A stretch of DNA of 64,000 nt. Origin: Molanna angustata. Taxonomy: Eukaryota; Arthropoda; Insecta; Trichoptera; Molannidae. Shown here one piece after another: positions 1-11,120 of this stretch (positions are counted from its first letter, which is position 1; each line of letters begins with the position of its first letter). The position numbers and the translations under genes are program-made. The notes under the pieces were generated by a model. It saw only the letters and a list, made by a program, of their open reading frames with translations, had not been told where the DNA came from and searched no databases. The stretch is from contig OY754980.1 of NCBI GenBank assembly GCA_963576475.1, positions 7,349,018 through 7,413,017 of the forward strand. The letters are read 5' to 3'.

Positions 1-965
1 TGCCCGTTCTAGGTCGCCATTCCAGCACTTTTTGGGTCCATCTGGAGTCCGTGGTTCGGGCGATATGCCCTGCCCAGCTCCACTTCTGGTTTGCAACCTT
101 TTGGACAACGTCGGTTACTTTGGTTTTCTCTCTTATCCACAAGTTAGTTTTTCTGTCTCTTAACGAAATACTCAGCATTCTCCTTTCCATGGCTCTCTGT
201 ATTACTGCGAGACTATGCAGCATTCTACTTGTAAACACAAGAGTTTCACAGCCATACGTCAGTACCGGGAGAACGTAAGCGTCGAAGACTTTCTTTTTAA
301 GACGATTGGCGTATTTAGGAGACTTGAGGATATAGCAGGAGAGTTTACCAAAGGCGGCCCACGCTAGACCCCTTTTTCTTTCGATTTCTGCCTCTTGATT
401 TTCTTTACCGAGTTTCATAGTGTGTCCGAGATAAACGTAACTATCAACCTTTTCGATGACCTTTCCATCTACCATGATGATCTTCGACGGTTCTGCATTG
501 CGGTCATTGACGTATTCATTTTAAGACCAATTTTCAAAGCATCATATCTTCTAATTCTTTGTCATCATTGGCAAATAAGACTATGTCGTCTGCGAACCTC
601 AAATTACTCAGTAATTCACCATTGATTTTGACATCTTTTTCACTCCAATCGAGGGTTTTAAAGACATCTTCTAGAGCGAGTGTAAATAGTTTTGGAGATA
701 TTGTGTCGCCTTAATTGTCCTACTCCTTTTCCGATGTGGAACTTCTCAGATGATTCTTGGAGTTGTATCACGGAAGTGGCACTAATATAAATATTTTCCA
801 GGAGATTTGAGTATCTATAGTCCACTATACAATTTTCCAGGCCTTACATCACTGCCCATGTCTCTACAGAGTCGAAGGCTTTCTCAAAATCTATAAACGC
901 TAATGATAGATGCTTATTATATTTACAACATTTTTGGATGACATTGACAAAAAATCTATACTTAT
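1..965 (-). mobile_element. RTE-type non-LTR retrotransposon, reverse transcriptase fragment
   Basis: Read on the minus strand, this stretch encodes the second half of an endonuclease/reverse transcriptase. The segment near 560-700 gives a GDTISPKLF-like motif followed by the catalytic FADD box (RFADDIVLFAN). Near 1-290 it gives the C-terminal TYGCET and KWSWAGHIAR-type motifs of RTE-like elements. The reading frame shifts near 700, and the element is cut by the window edge on its 3' side, so this is a dead fragment. The clade is inferred from remembered motif style and not from a search. Confidence 0.8.
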
Positions 966-1164
966 ATAATTATGTAGTATCTTAGCCATCTGCATATGTA
1001 GTTAAAGTGTAAATAAAATATTATGCCTATAAATAAAACGGAGGCATTGTTTGGTTAGAATTTTGACGATTTTTTTTAGGTTAGAGGTTTTATAAAAAAG
1101 AAAGTATAAGTATTCAAATTAGTCGTAGTAAAGCATTGCATAAAGCATAAAAGTACGTAGACAG

Positions 1165-1395
1165 CAGTGTTTGGGACATGGTCAGCCGGATGAATGATGA
1201 TCGTATCCCCAAAAAGGTTCTTAACACCAATCCAGAGGGCAGAAGAAGTAGAGGCAGGTCCAAGCTAAGTTGTCTGGATGACACAGCAGACAACACAAGG
1301 GCGATCGGAATAATTAACTGGAGGAGAGCGGCGAAAGATAGGGACGCTTGGAGACGGATTCTGGAGGAGGTCAGGGCCCATATAAGGCTGTAGCG
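1165..1395 (+). mobile_element. Non-LTR reverse transcriptase C-terminal tail
   Basis: An open frame of about 71 codons carries RIPKKVLNTNPEGRRSRGRS, then a DDTADNTRAIG segment and WRRAAKDRDAWRRILEE. This is the usual end of RTE-like reverse transcriptases, which finish in a basic region and a DRxxWRxxLEEA block. No catalytic domain is present, so it is a 5'-truncated copy. It lies in the opposite orientation to the RTE fragment just before it. Confidence 0.75.
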
Positions 1396-1399
1396 TCGC

Positions 1400-1946
1400 A
1401 ATGATGATGAAAGCATTGCAAATTTGGATAATAAATGTGTAAAAACCATAGAAATTTAATAATTGAGTACGATATTGTAAGTAAGTAGGTACCTACCTAT
1501 TCAATATTATCAGACTAATTATGTATGACAAATTAATATGGGCAGATAAGCAATCCTTTGAAACAATAAAAATATGATATTAAATATATTGAATATGTAT
1601 AAATTACGACTAAGTTGATTATATAAAAATGAAAACCATGTACATCTTATATAATGCAGCGTTTGTAATGAGTAATTAAACATTTTTTGTGTAATTAATA
1701 ACGAATTAATTTGTAAAGATGATTAGAATAATATATGAATATCTCTAAGCTGATAAAAAATGAAAGATTATCCACTTTTTAGAATTATTACCTAACTTTG
1801 TGGTTCATTGATAATTTATCTATATTTTTGTATATAATATGAAAAAATATATTACCCAATGGCGGGCTTATTGCCATTAGGAAATTTCTTCTTACTAACT
1901 ACCTATATTATAATAAATTTTTATTATTTTCATAACTAAGTGTTAT
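1400..1946. other. AT-rich spacer, no gene seen
   Basis: Very AT-rich sequence without a supported coding exon. Near 1858-1885 it carries a repeat-derived stretch (GGCGGGCTTATTGCCATTAG) that recurs at about 24968 and 40625, so at least part is old repeat. GTAGGTACCTACC at about 1486 is a word typical of moth genomes. Confidence 0.5.
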
Positions 1947-2202
1947 CAGTAGCGGGATTGCTTGTAGAAACCGCAAATCTTGGCTTAGCTATGAATATGA
2001 TGTTAAGAAATTTAAGACGTAATATTTTTTTTTTTTTTTTTGCAACTGTACTACAAGATTTAAAATGGAACCTTATGTAAACACAATGGGCCACAAATTT
2101 GAATATTATTTTGTCTTGTGATTTTAAAAATATTTTCGTGGCTACTAGAATAAACAACCATGACAATTATTGACGTTTCCCAAGGTTCTATGTACGCCCC
2201 TG
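1947..2202 (+). mobile_element. Short non-autonomous hAT-like element, copy 1
   Basis: The left end CAGTAGCGGGATTGCTTG and the right end (reverse complement CAGGGGCGTACATAGAACC) match the two ends of the longer copy at 37681-38201. Internal sequence after the left end is also shared. The flanks share GTGTTA, a decayed target duplication. It is 256 bp and has no coding capacity. The CAG start and the 8-bp duplication of the second copy point to hAT. Confidence 0.7.
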
Positions 2203-2784
2203 GTGTTAAGTACTTGCATTTATTGTAAATTTGGCAGCTAGCTTCGGAGATGGCCGCTCCCTCATCAGGCTGATTCACAACATTATTAAAAAAAATATTT
2301 ATTTATGATTAAAAAAATGATTTCAAGTTTTAGATTAAGACTGACCACATCAAACAAAGTATGAAGATACAACAAGTAATCATCAACACAGCAAATTAGT
2401 TTATGGTGTTCTAAAAGGATCAGTTCTAGGTCCTTTGTTGTTATTCATGATAATAATAAATAATAAACTAGGATAAAGCGCCATTTTAGTGATAGCTTTT
2501 TAGTCAAGGGCGCTTAGAATAGTTAGCTAGTTTTTGTAAGACCCGCGAAAGAGGTGAGTTTTCAAGTTTTTCCAGAATGGGAAAAGGATGTCGAATCACT
2601 TCAGTTCAGGTTGTAGTTTATTCTACGATAAATTAACATATAGCCATCGAAAATATAAAGATTTATACAATTGATGTAATTTTCTGATTTCATCTTTTGT
2701 AAATTAAAATAATAAAATAGAAAATCCTTCTTAATTTATGGCAGTCAAGGAAAACATGACACTGTGACGATAAAGATTGATGAT
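2203..2784. other. Spacer with a reverse transcriptase remnant
   Basis: Near 2340-2475 on the plus strand a frame reads KLVYGVLKGSVLGPLLLF, a decayed form of the YGVPQGSVLGPLLF motif of CR1/Jockey reverse transcriptases. No flanking domain survives. The GC-richer 2215-2285 block gives a short minus-strand frame (SEASCQIYNKCKYL) that I do not recognise. The remainder is AT-rich and featureless. Confidence 0.5.
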
Positions 2785-5690
2785 TGAAAGAATGTGTTTA
2801 AACCCTCATGGAATAAGAAAAGTTTTCAGAAATGGTTGAAGAATATAACATATATCTACTTCAAACCATCATGGAATAAGAAAAGTTTTCACAAATGATT
2901 GAAGAATATAAAATATGTATTTCTAGTATTTCTAGTTTAAACCTTCATGGAACAAAAAAAAAATCACAAATGATTGAAGAATATAACATATATCTAGTTC
3001 AAACCTTCATGGAATAAGAACAGTTTTCAGAAATGATTGAAGAATATAAAATATGTATTTCTAGTTTAAACCTTCATGGAACAAAAAAAAATTCACAAAT
3101 GATTGAAGAATATAACATATATCTAGTTCAAACCTTCATGGAATAAGAACAGTTTTCAGAAATGATTGAAGAATATAAAATATGTATTTCTAGTTTAAAC
3201 CTTCATGGAACAAAAAAAAATCACAAATGATTGAAGAATATAACATATATCTAGTTCAAACCTTCATGGAATAAGAACAGTTTTCAGAAATGATTGAAGA
3301 ATATAAAATATGTATTTCTAGTTTAAACCTTCATGGAACAAAAAAAAAATTCACAAATGATTGAAGAATATAACATATATCTAGTTCAAACCTTCATGGA
3401 ATAAGAACAGTTTTCAGAAATGATTGAAGAATATAAAATATGTATTTCTAGTTTAAACCTTCATGGAACAAAAAAAAAATCACAAATGATTGAAGAATAT
3501 AACATATATCTAGTTCAAACCTTCATGGAATAAGAACAGTTTTCAGAAATGATTGAAGAATATAAAATATGTATTTCTAGTTTAAACCTTCATGGAACAA
3601 AAAAAAAAATCACAAATGATTGAAGAATATAACATATATCTAGTTCAAACCTTCATGGAATAAGAACAGTTTTCAGAAATGATTGAAGAATATAAAATAT
3701 GTATTTCTAGTTTAAACCTTCATGGAACAAAAAAAAATTCACAAATGATTGAAGAATATAACATATATCTAGTTCAAACCTTCATGGAATAAGAACAGTT
3801 TTCAGAAATGATTGAAGAATATAAAATATGTATTTCTAGTTTAAACCTTCATGGAACAAAAAAAAATCACAAATGATTGAAGAATATAACATATATCTAG
3901 TTCAAACCTTCATGGAATAAGAACAGTTTTCAGAAATGATTGAAGAATATAAAATATGTATTTCTAGTTTAAACCTTCATGGAACAAAAAAAAAATTCAC
4001 AAATGATTGAAGAATATAACATATATCTAGTTCAAACCTTCATGGAATAAGAACAGTTTTCAGAAATGATTGAAGAATATAAAATATGTATTTCTAGTTT
4101 AAACCTTCATGGAACAAAAAAAAAATCACAAATGATTGAAGAATATAACATATATCTAGTTCAAACCTTCATGGAATAAGAACAGTTTTCAGAAATGATT
4201 GAAGAATATAAAATATGTATTTCTAGTTTAAACCTTCATGGAACAAAAAAAAATTCACAAATGATTGAAGAATATAACATATATCTAGTTCAAACCTTCA
4301 TGGAATAAGAACAGTTTTCAGAAATGATTGAAGAATATAAAATATGTATTTCTAGTTTAAACCTTCATGGAACAAAAAAAAATCACAAATGATTGAAGAA
4401 TATAACATATATCTAGTTCAAACCTTCATGGAATAAGAACAGTTTTCAGAAATGATTGAAGAATATAAAATATGTATTTCTAGTTTAAACCTTCATGGAA
4501 CAAAAAAAAATTCACAAATGATTGAAGAATATAACATATATCTAGTTCAAACCTTCATGGAATAAGAACAGTTTTCAGAAATGATTGAAGAATATAAAAT
4601 ATGTATTTCTAGTTTAAACCTTCATGGAACAAAAAAAAAATCACAAATGATTGAAGAATATAACATATATCTAGTTCAAACCTTCATGGAATAAGAACAG
4701 TTTTCAGAAATGATTGAAGAATATAAAATATGTATTTCTAGTTTAAACCTTCATGGAACAAAAAAAAATTCACAAATGATTGAAGAATATAAGATATATC
4801 TAGTTCAAACCTTCATGGAATAAGAACAGTTTTCAGAAATGATTGAAGAATATAAAATATGTATTTCTAGTTTAAACCTTCATGGAACAAAAAAAAAATT
4901 CACAAATGATTGAAGAATATAACATATATCTAGTTCAAACCTTCATGGAATAAGAACAGTTTTCAGAAATGATTGAAGAATATAAAATATGTATTTCTAG
5001 TTTAAACCTTCATGGAACAAAAAAAAAATCACAAATGATTGAAGAATATAACATATATCTAGTTCAAACCTTCATGGAATAAGAACAGTTTTCAGAAATG
5101 ATTGAAGAATATAAAATATGTATTTCTAGTTTAAACCTTCATGGAACAAAAAAAAAATTCACAAATGATTGAAGAATATAACATATATCTAGTTCAAACC
5201 TTCATGGAATAAGAACAGTTTTCAGAAATGATTGAAGAATATAAAATATGTATTTCTAGTTTAAACCTTCATGGAACAAAAAAAAAATCACAAATGATTG
5301 AAGAATATAACATATATCTAGTTCAAACCTTCATGGAATAAGAACAGTTTTCAGAAATGATTGAAGAATATAAAATATGTATTTCTAGTTTAAACCTTCA
5401 TGGAACAAAAAAAAAATTCACAAATGATTGAAGAATATAACATATATCTAGTTCAAACCTTCATGGAATAAGAACAGTTTTCAGAAATGATTGAAGAATA
5501 TAAAATATGTATTTCTAGTTTAAACCTTCATGGAACAAAAAAAAAATCACAAATGATTGAAGAATATAACATATATCTAGTTCAAACCTTCATGGAATAA
5601 GAACAGTTTTCAGAAATGATTGAAGAATATTATATCTAGTTATAACCCGCATGGAATAAGAAAAGTTTTCACAAATTATTAAAAAATATT
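2785..5690. repeat. Dimeric satellite array, about 130-bp unit, about 21 copies
   Basis: Each unit of about 130 bp is itself two related half-units of about 62-67 bp. Both halves contain AAACCTTCATGGAA and ATGATTGAAGAATATAA. One half carries a poly(A) run followed by TCACAA or TTCACAA, the other AACAGTTTTCAGAA. Central copies are nearly identical, while the copies at the two ends (2785-2940 and 5600-5690) are diverged, the usual sign of homogenisation by unequal exchange. Copies with TCAC and TTCAC largely alternate, suggesting a higher-order 260-bp period. Confidence 0.95.
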
Positions 5691-5924
5691 ATATCCTATC
5701 CCTTCTGAATTTTTGGAAATTTAGACAATACGACCGCTGTACTAAATAAATGCATAAGAATGTTTTGGTGTACAAAGGCCTGTTGTAGGTAGGTACGTCT
5801 GATTGATGACTCATCATTGACTGACAAACTACTATAATTATAATCGTCATTATTACTATAAAAATAATTGTAATTATTACTATAACTAAATTGTAATTAT
5901 TACTTTAACTAAAATTGTAATTAT

Positions 5925-6575
5925 TATAAAACAATATTAACTGACCGGTCAATTCAACATAACAGACCCGATATAATAATACATGATAAAATTAAAAAAA
6001 ATACATATATTTGCGACGTGGCTATTCCAAATTCTAGTAATATTATAAAAACTTTTGATGAAAAAATTTGAAAATAAACCGCTTTAAGTAACGAGATTAA
6101 AAGACTTTGGCATTGTCGTAAAATGTAAAATAATAATATTACCGTTCATTATTTTAGCCACTGGCATTATTCCAAAATCGTTAATCCGTAATTTAGAAAT
6201 TATAGATTTATCGAAAAACTTAATAATAAAAATGCAAAAAACGATAATAATGAATACATGTAGAATCGTTAAAGATTTTTAAACGTTAATATTCGGGAAT
6301 CACTAGGATTTTTAGGTAGTATAGAGACATCCTCAGAGCATAATCTTTTGATATGTTAAGTATCTGGATGGGTGAACTATTCCCAATTGAAAGCTGGATG
6401 ATGCGTTTGTTGCATTTTATTTTGCTCTTTTAAATAATTTACAATTTACGCATTGATCTGCTAAATCTTTTGAGTAAGTCTATAATGGTAATAATAATAA
6501 TTGAGTGTTATTATTTGTAGTGCTTAATTGTCATTAATATCATTAGTAAATCGGCCAGCGCCGTAAAAAATATAT
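5925..6575 (+). mobile_element. Dong/R4-type LINE, 3' end with endonuclease remnant
   Basis: On the plus strand 5940-6150 encodes part of a restriction-enzyme-like endonuclease: NRPDII, then YICDVAIPNSSNI, then NEIKRLWH. This is the RPD...DVAxP...EIKRLW signature of R4/Dong-type LINEs. In-frame stops show that it is dead. The following 3' untranslated region ends at CGGCCAGCGCCGTAAAAAA, exactly where the second copy (minus strand, near 40790) also ends. That makes it the true 3' terminus, with a short A tail. Confidence 0.8.
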
Positions 6576-6639
6576 ATATATCTATAATTATTACTTTAAT
6601 TATATCACTAGATCAAGGTCGATATTCTAAGTATGTAGG

Positions 6640-6960
6640 TGTGTATATTCTATACATACTAAGATTAATTTCCATGGGAGATGCTCAGAAGAACTTGCAT
6701 ATTTGCCTCCTCTTCCACCCATTCTCAATAGTCACTCGTCTCAACTCATTCACAGTAAACCTTCAACATATACGAACCAGTCGCTTCTCGAACTCTTTTA
6801 TTAACACAGCAATCCGACTGTGGTAGGGTCTTTCGAGTTCTATATTTCCACCTTATTACAACCCGGGTCTTTTAAAAATATGAATTCATATTTTCTCAAG
6901 CAGTACGCTACGTAGTGCGCTTCTTCGGAATAGTGCAATGGACCCAAATCTGAATAGCTG
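6640..6960 (+). mobile_element. CR1/Jockey-type reverse transcriptase C-terminal remnant
   Basis: The frame reads NLQHIRTSRFSNSFINTAIRLW, a stop, then a decayed LSSSIFPPYYNPGLLK. This matches the RTSRY(S/F)SNSFxPRTxRLWNxLPxxVFP ending common to insect CR1/Jockey LINEs. There is one in-frame stop and no upstream domain. Confidence 0.6.
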
Positions 6961-7150
6961 TGTCTACTTAGAAATGTTATAAAAAAAACTTATTAAATGA
7001 CTGTATGTTACACATCAGATTGAACTGACTTTGGATAAATATTTTTTTTATTCTTTATATAATGTCTTACGCACTGCAATTAAATAATTATATAAGTCAT
7101 ATACCACACACTATAATCACAATAATAATAGATTACGATTTATCATTTGA

Positions 7151-7158
7151 TATAAATA
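7151..7158 (+). promoter_or_regulatory. TATA box of lipocalin A
   Basis: TATAAATA lies about 90 bp upstream of the lipocalin A start codon, in the same relative place as the TATAAATA of lipocalin B. A start site around 7175-7185 would give a short 5' leader. Position and sequence only; no start-site data. Confidence 0.6.
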
Positions 7159-7240
7159 GATCATTCGTGTGTGTAATATATTGTGATTATCATAGACTTG
7201 CAAACGATTAACATACTTTTGATCAAAATATCAATTAGAA

Positions 7241-10200
7241 ATGTTTTGTTTCATTTTATTGTCGGCATTGATAGTGGCTGCCTCTGGCCAGATAGTCAGC
7301 CCAGGAAACTGCGATCCAAATGTTCAGGTGGAACAGAACTTCAACGTCGAAGCAGTAAGTATTAACAGTTGCTTCACTCTGTAGAATTCCATTATATTAG
7401 ATTATTTAAATTTTTGGAGTATGACATGAATGAGTTTCAACTTCGGATGAGTTTCTTGTCGGCCTCAGTTGATTGGGAATCTGACTGCTGATCCAAGGGT
7501 CCTGGGTTCGATTCCTGGTGGAGACACAGTTTTTAATTGTGTTTTCAGTCTGGATCTGTGAGACGATTAATATCGTGAGTCTCCAGAATGTGGCAACTTG
7601 TTATTGGGTGAGTGTTAAATTAATATTTGACATAGTACCTACCTTTTAGTTGCCCGAGAAGTAATAATTAAATATAAACTTAACAAGTCATACAAGAGTA
7701 GGTGCCTTGAGTTCCTGGTTCTCCTATTATATTCCAACTTCGTCTCTATTGAGATATTAAAAAATACTATAAATTATGTGTTATTATTATTTGTCCGGAT
7801 TCAAATGAACTAATTTGTTTTTACTCATAAACTTTCAGTACACAGGATTGTGGTACGAGCTTAACCGTTACGAGCTGATACCTCAGATTGGTGGAGAATG
7901 TGTGACAGCGGACTATACCGCTGAGGATGGCGGTGTTCAGGTCTTCAATAGGATGGTCCGAAGGGGAAATCTGGTCACAATCCTGGGAAGGGCCGAGCCG
8001 GCTCCGGATGCTGAAGGAAGTGGAAAGTTGATAGTCACTTTCCCAACGATTGGTAAGTTTTAAGAACAAAATTTTGTTAAAAATACGATGTCGATATAAA
8101 TTTTCCAATATCTTCTATCTTCGGCTATTTGCTGCCGCAAGCCGGACAATGTTATCCATCCACTTCTCACTTCAGTCTTCTTACGCCGCAATATTTTTTT
8201 ACTCCTCATTACCCCAAGGAGTTAGAGTGGGGAGTTTTGAATTCGCAATTTTTAAGGCTATTTTTTATTGCAGATTATCAAGTAATATAATGCTGAGATT
8301 GTATTCTGAAAGTTTCATCACAATGAATCGTGTGTATGTGTGTGTGTGTGTGCTATGTACGGCGTGTTTATTCTACTTGATCGAGACTAAATTAGGTACT
8401 CATATTTATATTCTACCTAGTGGACTTATGTCGTTTTAACACACTCTTTAATAAACTTCACTTGTCTGTCCGTAGTGGAGTTTTACAATCGATTTTCAAT
8501 TAAGGGGAGGACTGCTGCCAACGTACCTATTTTTCAATTTGATGTACCATCATTATTTCTTATCAAATCGTTTTGAAAAAAAATAATTTAGATAGTTTGG
8601 GTATTAATAAAGAAAAATATATCTTTACTTTTTAATAATGTTCTGTATAAATTCTTGTAGAAAAATAATGGTATACCCCGATTTTCAACGTTTATCTTAT
8701 ATTTTTAATAAAATATAAGGCGTAGGTAACATATTTTTTTTTAAATGAAAGAAGACAAAAATATCTAGAAAAATACGATGTGACGTTGCATTAATGCTTC
8801 AGGTTTAGTAAATAAACCTAAAAAACATTTATTTTTCATTCAGCGCCATTGCGAAATAAAAGTTTTTTGGTTTATTAACTTAACCTAATGCATAAATGCA
8901 TAAACGTTACATCGTATTTTTCCAGATATTTTGATCTTCTTTAATTTATAAAAAATTTAATGCTCTATACCTTATAGTTTTTTAGAAATTTAAGATAAAT
9001 GTCAAAAATCGGAGTATGCTTATTATTTTCCTACAAGAATATATATAGAATATAATTAAAAAGTTAAGGTATATTTTTGTTTATTAATATCCAAACTAGC
9101 CAGCTTATTTTTTTCAAAATGATTCGTATTGTAGTTATGATGCAAATTCAAATTGAAAAAATAGGCTTCGGCTGCTTTTCGGCCAGTCAGAGCTCTGAAC
9201 ATTCAAAATTTGTGTATTCCCGATTACAATACAGTTTGAACAAATTTCAGTTTGATTAATTTGATATTTAGATAAAATTGAACAATTTTGTATTTCATAC
9301 AATGTAAACTACCAGAATTATTTTTATGAATTTCTTTTTACAATAACATTTCAACGTGAAGAATACTTTGAAAAGAGTTTCCTCAAAACTTTTTTTGATT
9401 TAACTTTTAAAGAGGTTAACTCCAGATTCAAAAATATCAATTAAAATATACGTAGCAACTATATAGCTTAGTTTATATCGGTAAACAAGGCTGACTAACT
9501 ACATACATAGCATTCAAGAAAATTAGATAAAATACCTTTATTATTATAAAACTGTTAACTAATTTTGGTTGTTTTATATATTGTATTTCATTTTCTTTTT
9601 TTTCCAGGACGTTCATCACCTTATTGGGTTTTGAGTACTGACTATGAAACATATTCTCTGGTATACTCATGCTATAATGCTGCTGACAAGAAACTGAGTA
9701 AGATGAATAATGATGATATTATAAAATGATATAAAATATATTTAGATTAAAAGTACATCTTTATTTATATTGAAGAGCTATTACATAAATTGTCAAAATT
9801 TACAATAAAACTAGTAAATAGACTCCATCTATGGAGAAATAGCGTTTAACAATATTGTCTTTACTGCGGTATAAATTAAATTAGGAATTGCCGTTTGGAA
9901 GGTATCTATATATTATAATACATGATAAATTTGCAAATACAAGTAGAACTACCGAAAAAAAGATATGTCACTTTTCAATAGCGACAAAAGTAATATCTAT
10001 GCTAAATGCTTACATAATTTGAACCGAATTCAAATGAATTTTGTAAAATTGAATCGTCTACATTTTCTTTTCTGGTATTATTTCAAATTCACATTTAATC
10101 AATTTTTTAGGACTATAAAAGATACATATTTTCATTTATTTACTTATTTATTTATTCACGGAACGCCCAGTGAAGTGCTGTTACATAAAATTAGTAAATA

Positions 10201-10689
10201 GAATATGTTCCTACAGGTATATAAAACAAAGATAAAATAAATCTAGAAGGAATCAAGGAATAAGGAATATAATTATGGGTTCATGAAGGTAGGTACAATT
10301 CGTAGATCAAACAAAATTTATAGTTATTCAGACATTGGTGGAACAGTTATGAAGATATTTGAGTCTCCCGTATTCGATTTTCGCGATACACAGTTTTGTA
10401 GAAATAACCCTATTTTTGTATTTAAGTAGTCCACAATTTAAGTTGTTTTTTGTTGTTGTTGGAATTCATTGTACCTAAATTTAACGTTGTTAAACAGACA
10501 ATAACGATTAACAATAATTCATTTGTTTGATTAATAGTTTCCAGTTGGATTCTGAGCAGGACCAAAACACTTTCACCAGCGGTTTATGAAAAGATAAACA
10601 AAACCATAGAAGCTGTAGATGGATTGGACTGGGCAACATATAGAACCACAGATCAATCAGACGAAGCTTGTAAAGTCAATTCTTTGTAG
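7241..10689 (+). CDS. Lipocalin A (bilin-binding / apolipoprotein-D-like), 4 exons
   Basis: Secreted ligand-binding lipocalin of 189 residues, predicted from exons 7241-7354, 7839-8052, 9608-9697 and 10538-10689. All introns are GT-AG with phases 0, 1 and 1. Residues 1-16 (MFCFILLSALIVAASG) form a signal peptide. The GxW motif of strand A is G41-L-W43, the TDY motif is T120-D121-Y122, and the closing WILSR is at 143-147. Cysteines 24, 59, 131 and 184 could form the two disulfides usual in insect bilin-binding proteins and insecticyanins. Family proteins carry biliverdin or other hydrophobic ligands in haemolymph and cuticle; the ligand here is unknown. Lipocalin B is a tandem paralogue in the same orientation with almost the same exon sizes. 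Intron 2 holds a large palindromic repeat and intron 1 a SINE. The frame is open throughout, so the gene looks functional. Confidence 0.92.
7440..7670 (+). mobile_element. tRNA-derived SINE (family 1) in intron 1 of lipocalin A
   Basis: A polymerase III-type head contains box A-like CCTCAGTTGATTGGGAATC and box B GGGTTCGATTCC. The tail (GTGAGACGATTAATATCGTGAG onward) recurs at 39845-40000 and, inverted, at about 29826-29925. No cloverleaf with intact acceptor stem is apparent, so this is a SINE and not a tRNA gene. Confidence 0.8.
8505..9170. repeat. Long imperfect palindromic element in intron 2 of lipocalin A
   Basis: The two halves are inverted copies of each other over roughly 300 bp per arm. 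TAGTTTGGGTATTAATAAAG near 8593 pairs with the reverse complement near 9080-9100. TTCTTGTAGAAAAATAATGG (8652) pairs with sequence at 9013-9040, and the ATACGATGT and AAAAATATCT blocks flank the centre near 8840. No coding capacity. It resembles a foldback MITE, but I could not fix a target duplication. Confidence 0.75.
9171..9600. other. Intron sequence, no further feature
   Basis: AT-rich remainder of intron 2 of lipocalin A up to the pyrimidine-rich acceptor that ends at 9607. No coding or repeat signal stands out. Confidence 0.5.
9698..10537 (+). other. Intron 3 of lipocalin A, no element recognised
   Basis: AT-rich, bounded by GTAAGA at 9698 and TTAATAG ending at 10537. I see no transposon ends or coding frame. 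It contains ordinary TTTATTTA-type low-complexity runs only. Confidence 0.6.
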
Positions 10690-10778
10690 GTGTTAATTAT
10701 TTGAAACTCTCGTATTTGTTATAACTTGTTTTTGTTCTTTTATTATTTATAAGTGTGTGTTATGTATTTTATTTTTAT

Positions 10779-10784
10779 AAATAA
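10779..10784 (+). terminator. Poly(A) signal of lipocalin A
   Basis: AATAAA lies about 90 bp after the TAG stop codon, followed by an A-rich run. Confidence 0.6.
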
Positions 10785-10799
10785 AAAAAAATGAAATGA

Positions 10800-11120
10800 A
10801 TCAATTTCTAAATACACTTTATTTATTTCTTACTGTTTAATTTTCCCGACCCTCAAAATAAATCTTTGAAATATGTAGATGAATAACTTAATCAAACTAA
10901 TGATTTTTGTAATACCCATAAAGAGGCATTGTCTGTTCGGATTTCTCTTGTTTATTTATAATAATTGTTCAATTATATATATTTTTTAATGTTTTGTTTT
11001 GTTAAATTATTATTTGATACTATTTTTTGTTTTGTTATATTATTATATGTTTTTTTTATTATGTTTAAGAGAAATATAGAATTCATTTATTTATTTTTGT
11101 ATAATAAATAGAAAGTGTTT
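10800..11120. other. AT-rich spacer after lipocalin A
   Basis: Low-complexity T-rich sequence with repeated TTTTGTTTTGTTA words leading into the minisatellite. No gene seen. Confidence 0.5.

Noticed and set aside
2060..2278. 72-codon minus-strand frame starting MNQPDEGAAISEAS
   Set aside because: Half of it runs through the hAT-like element at 1947-2202; no splice sites or known domain.
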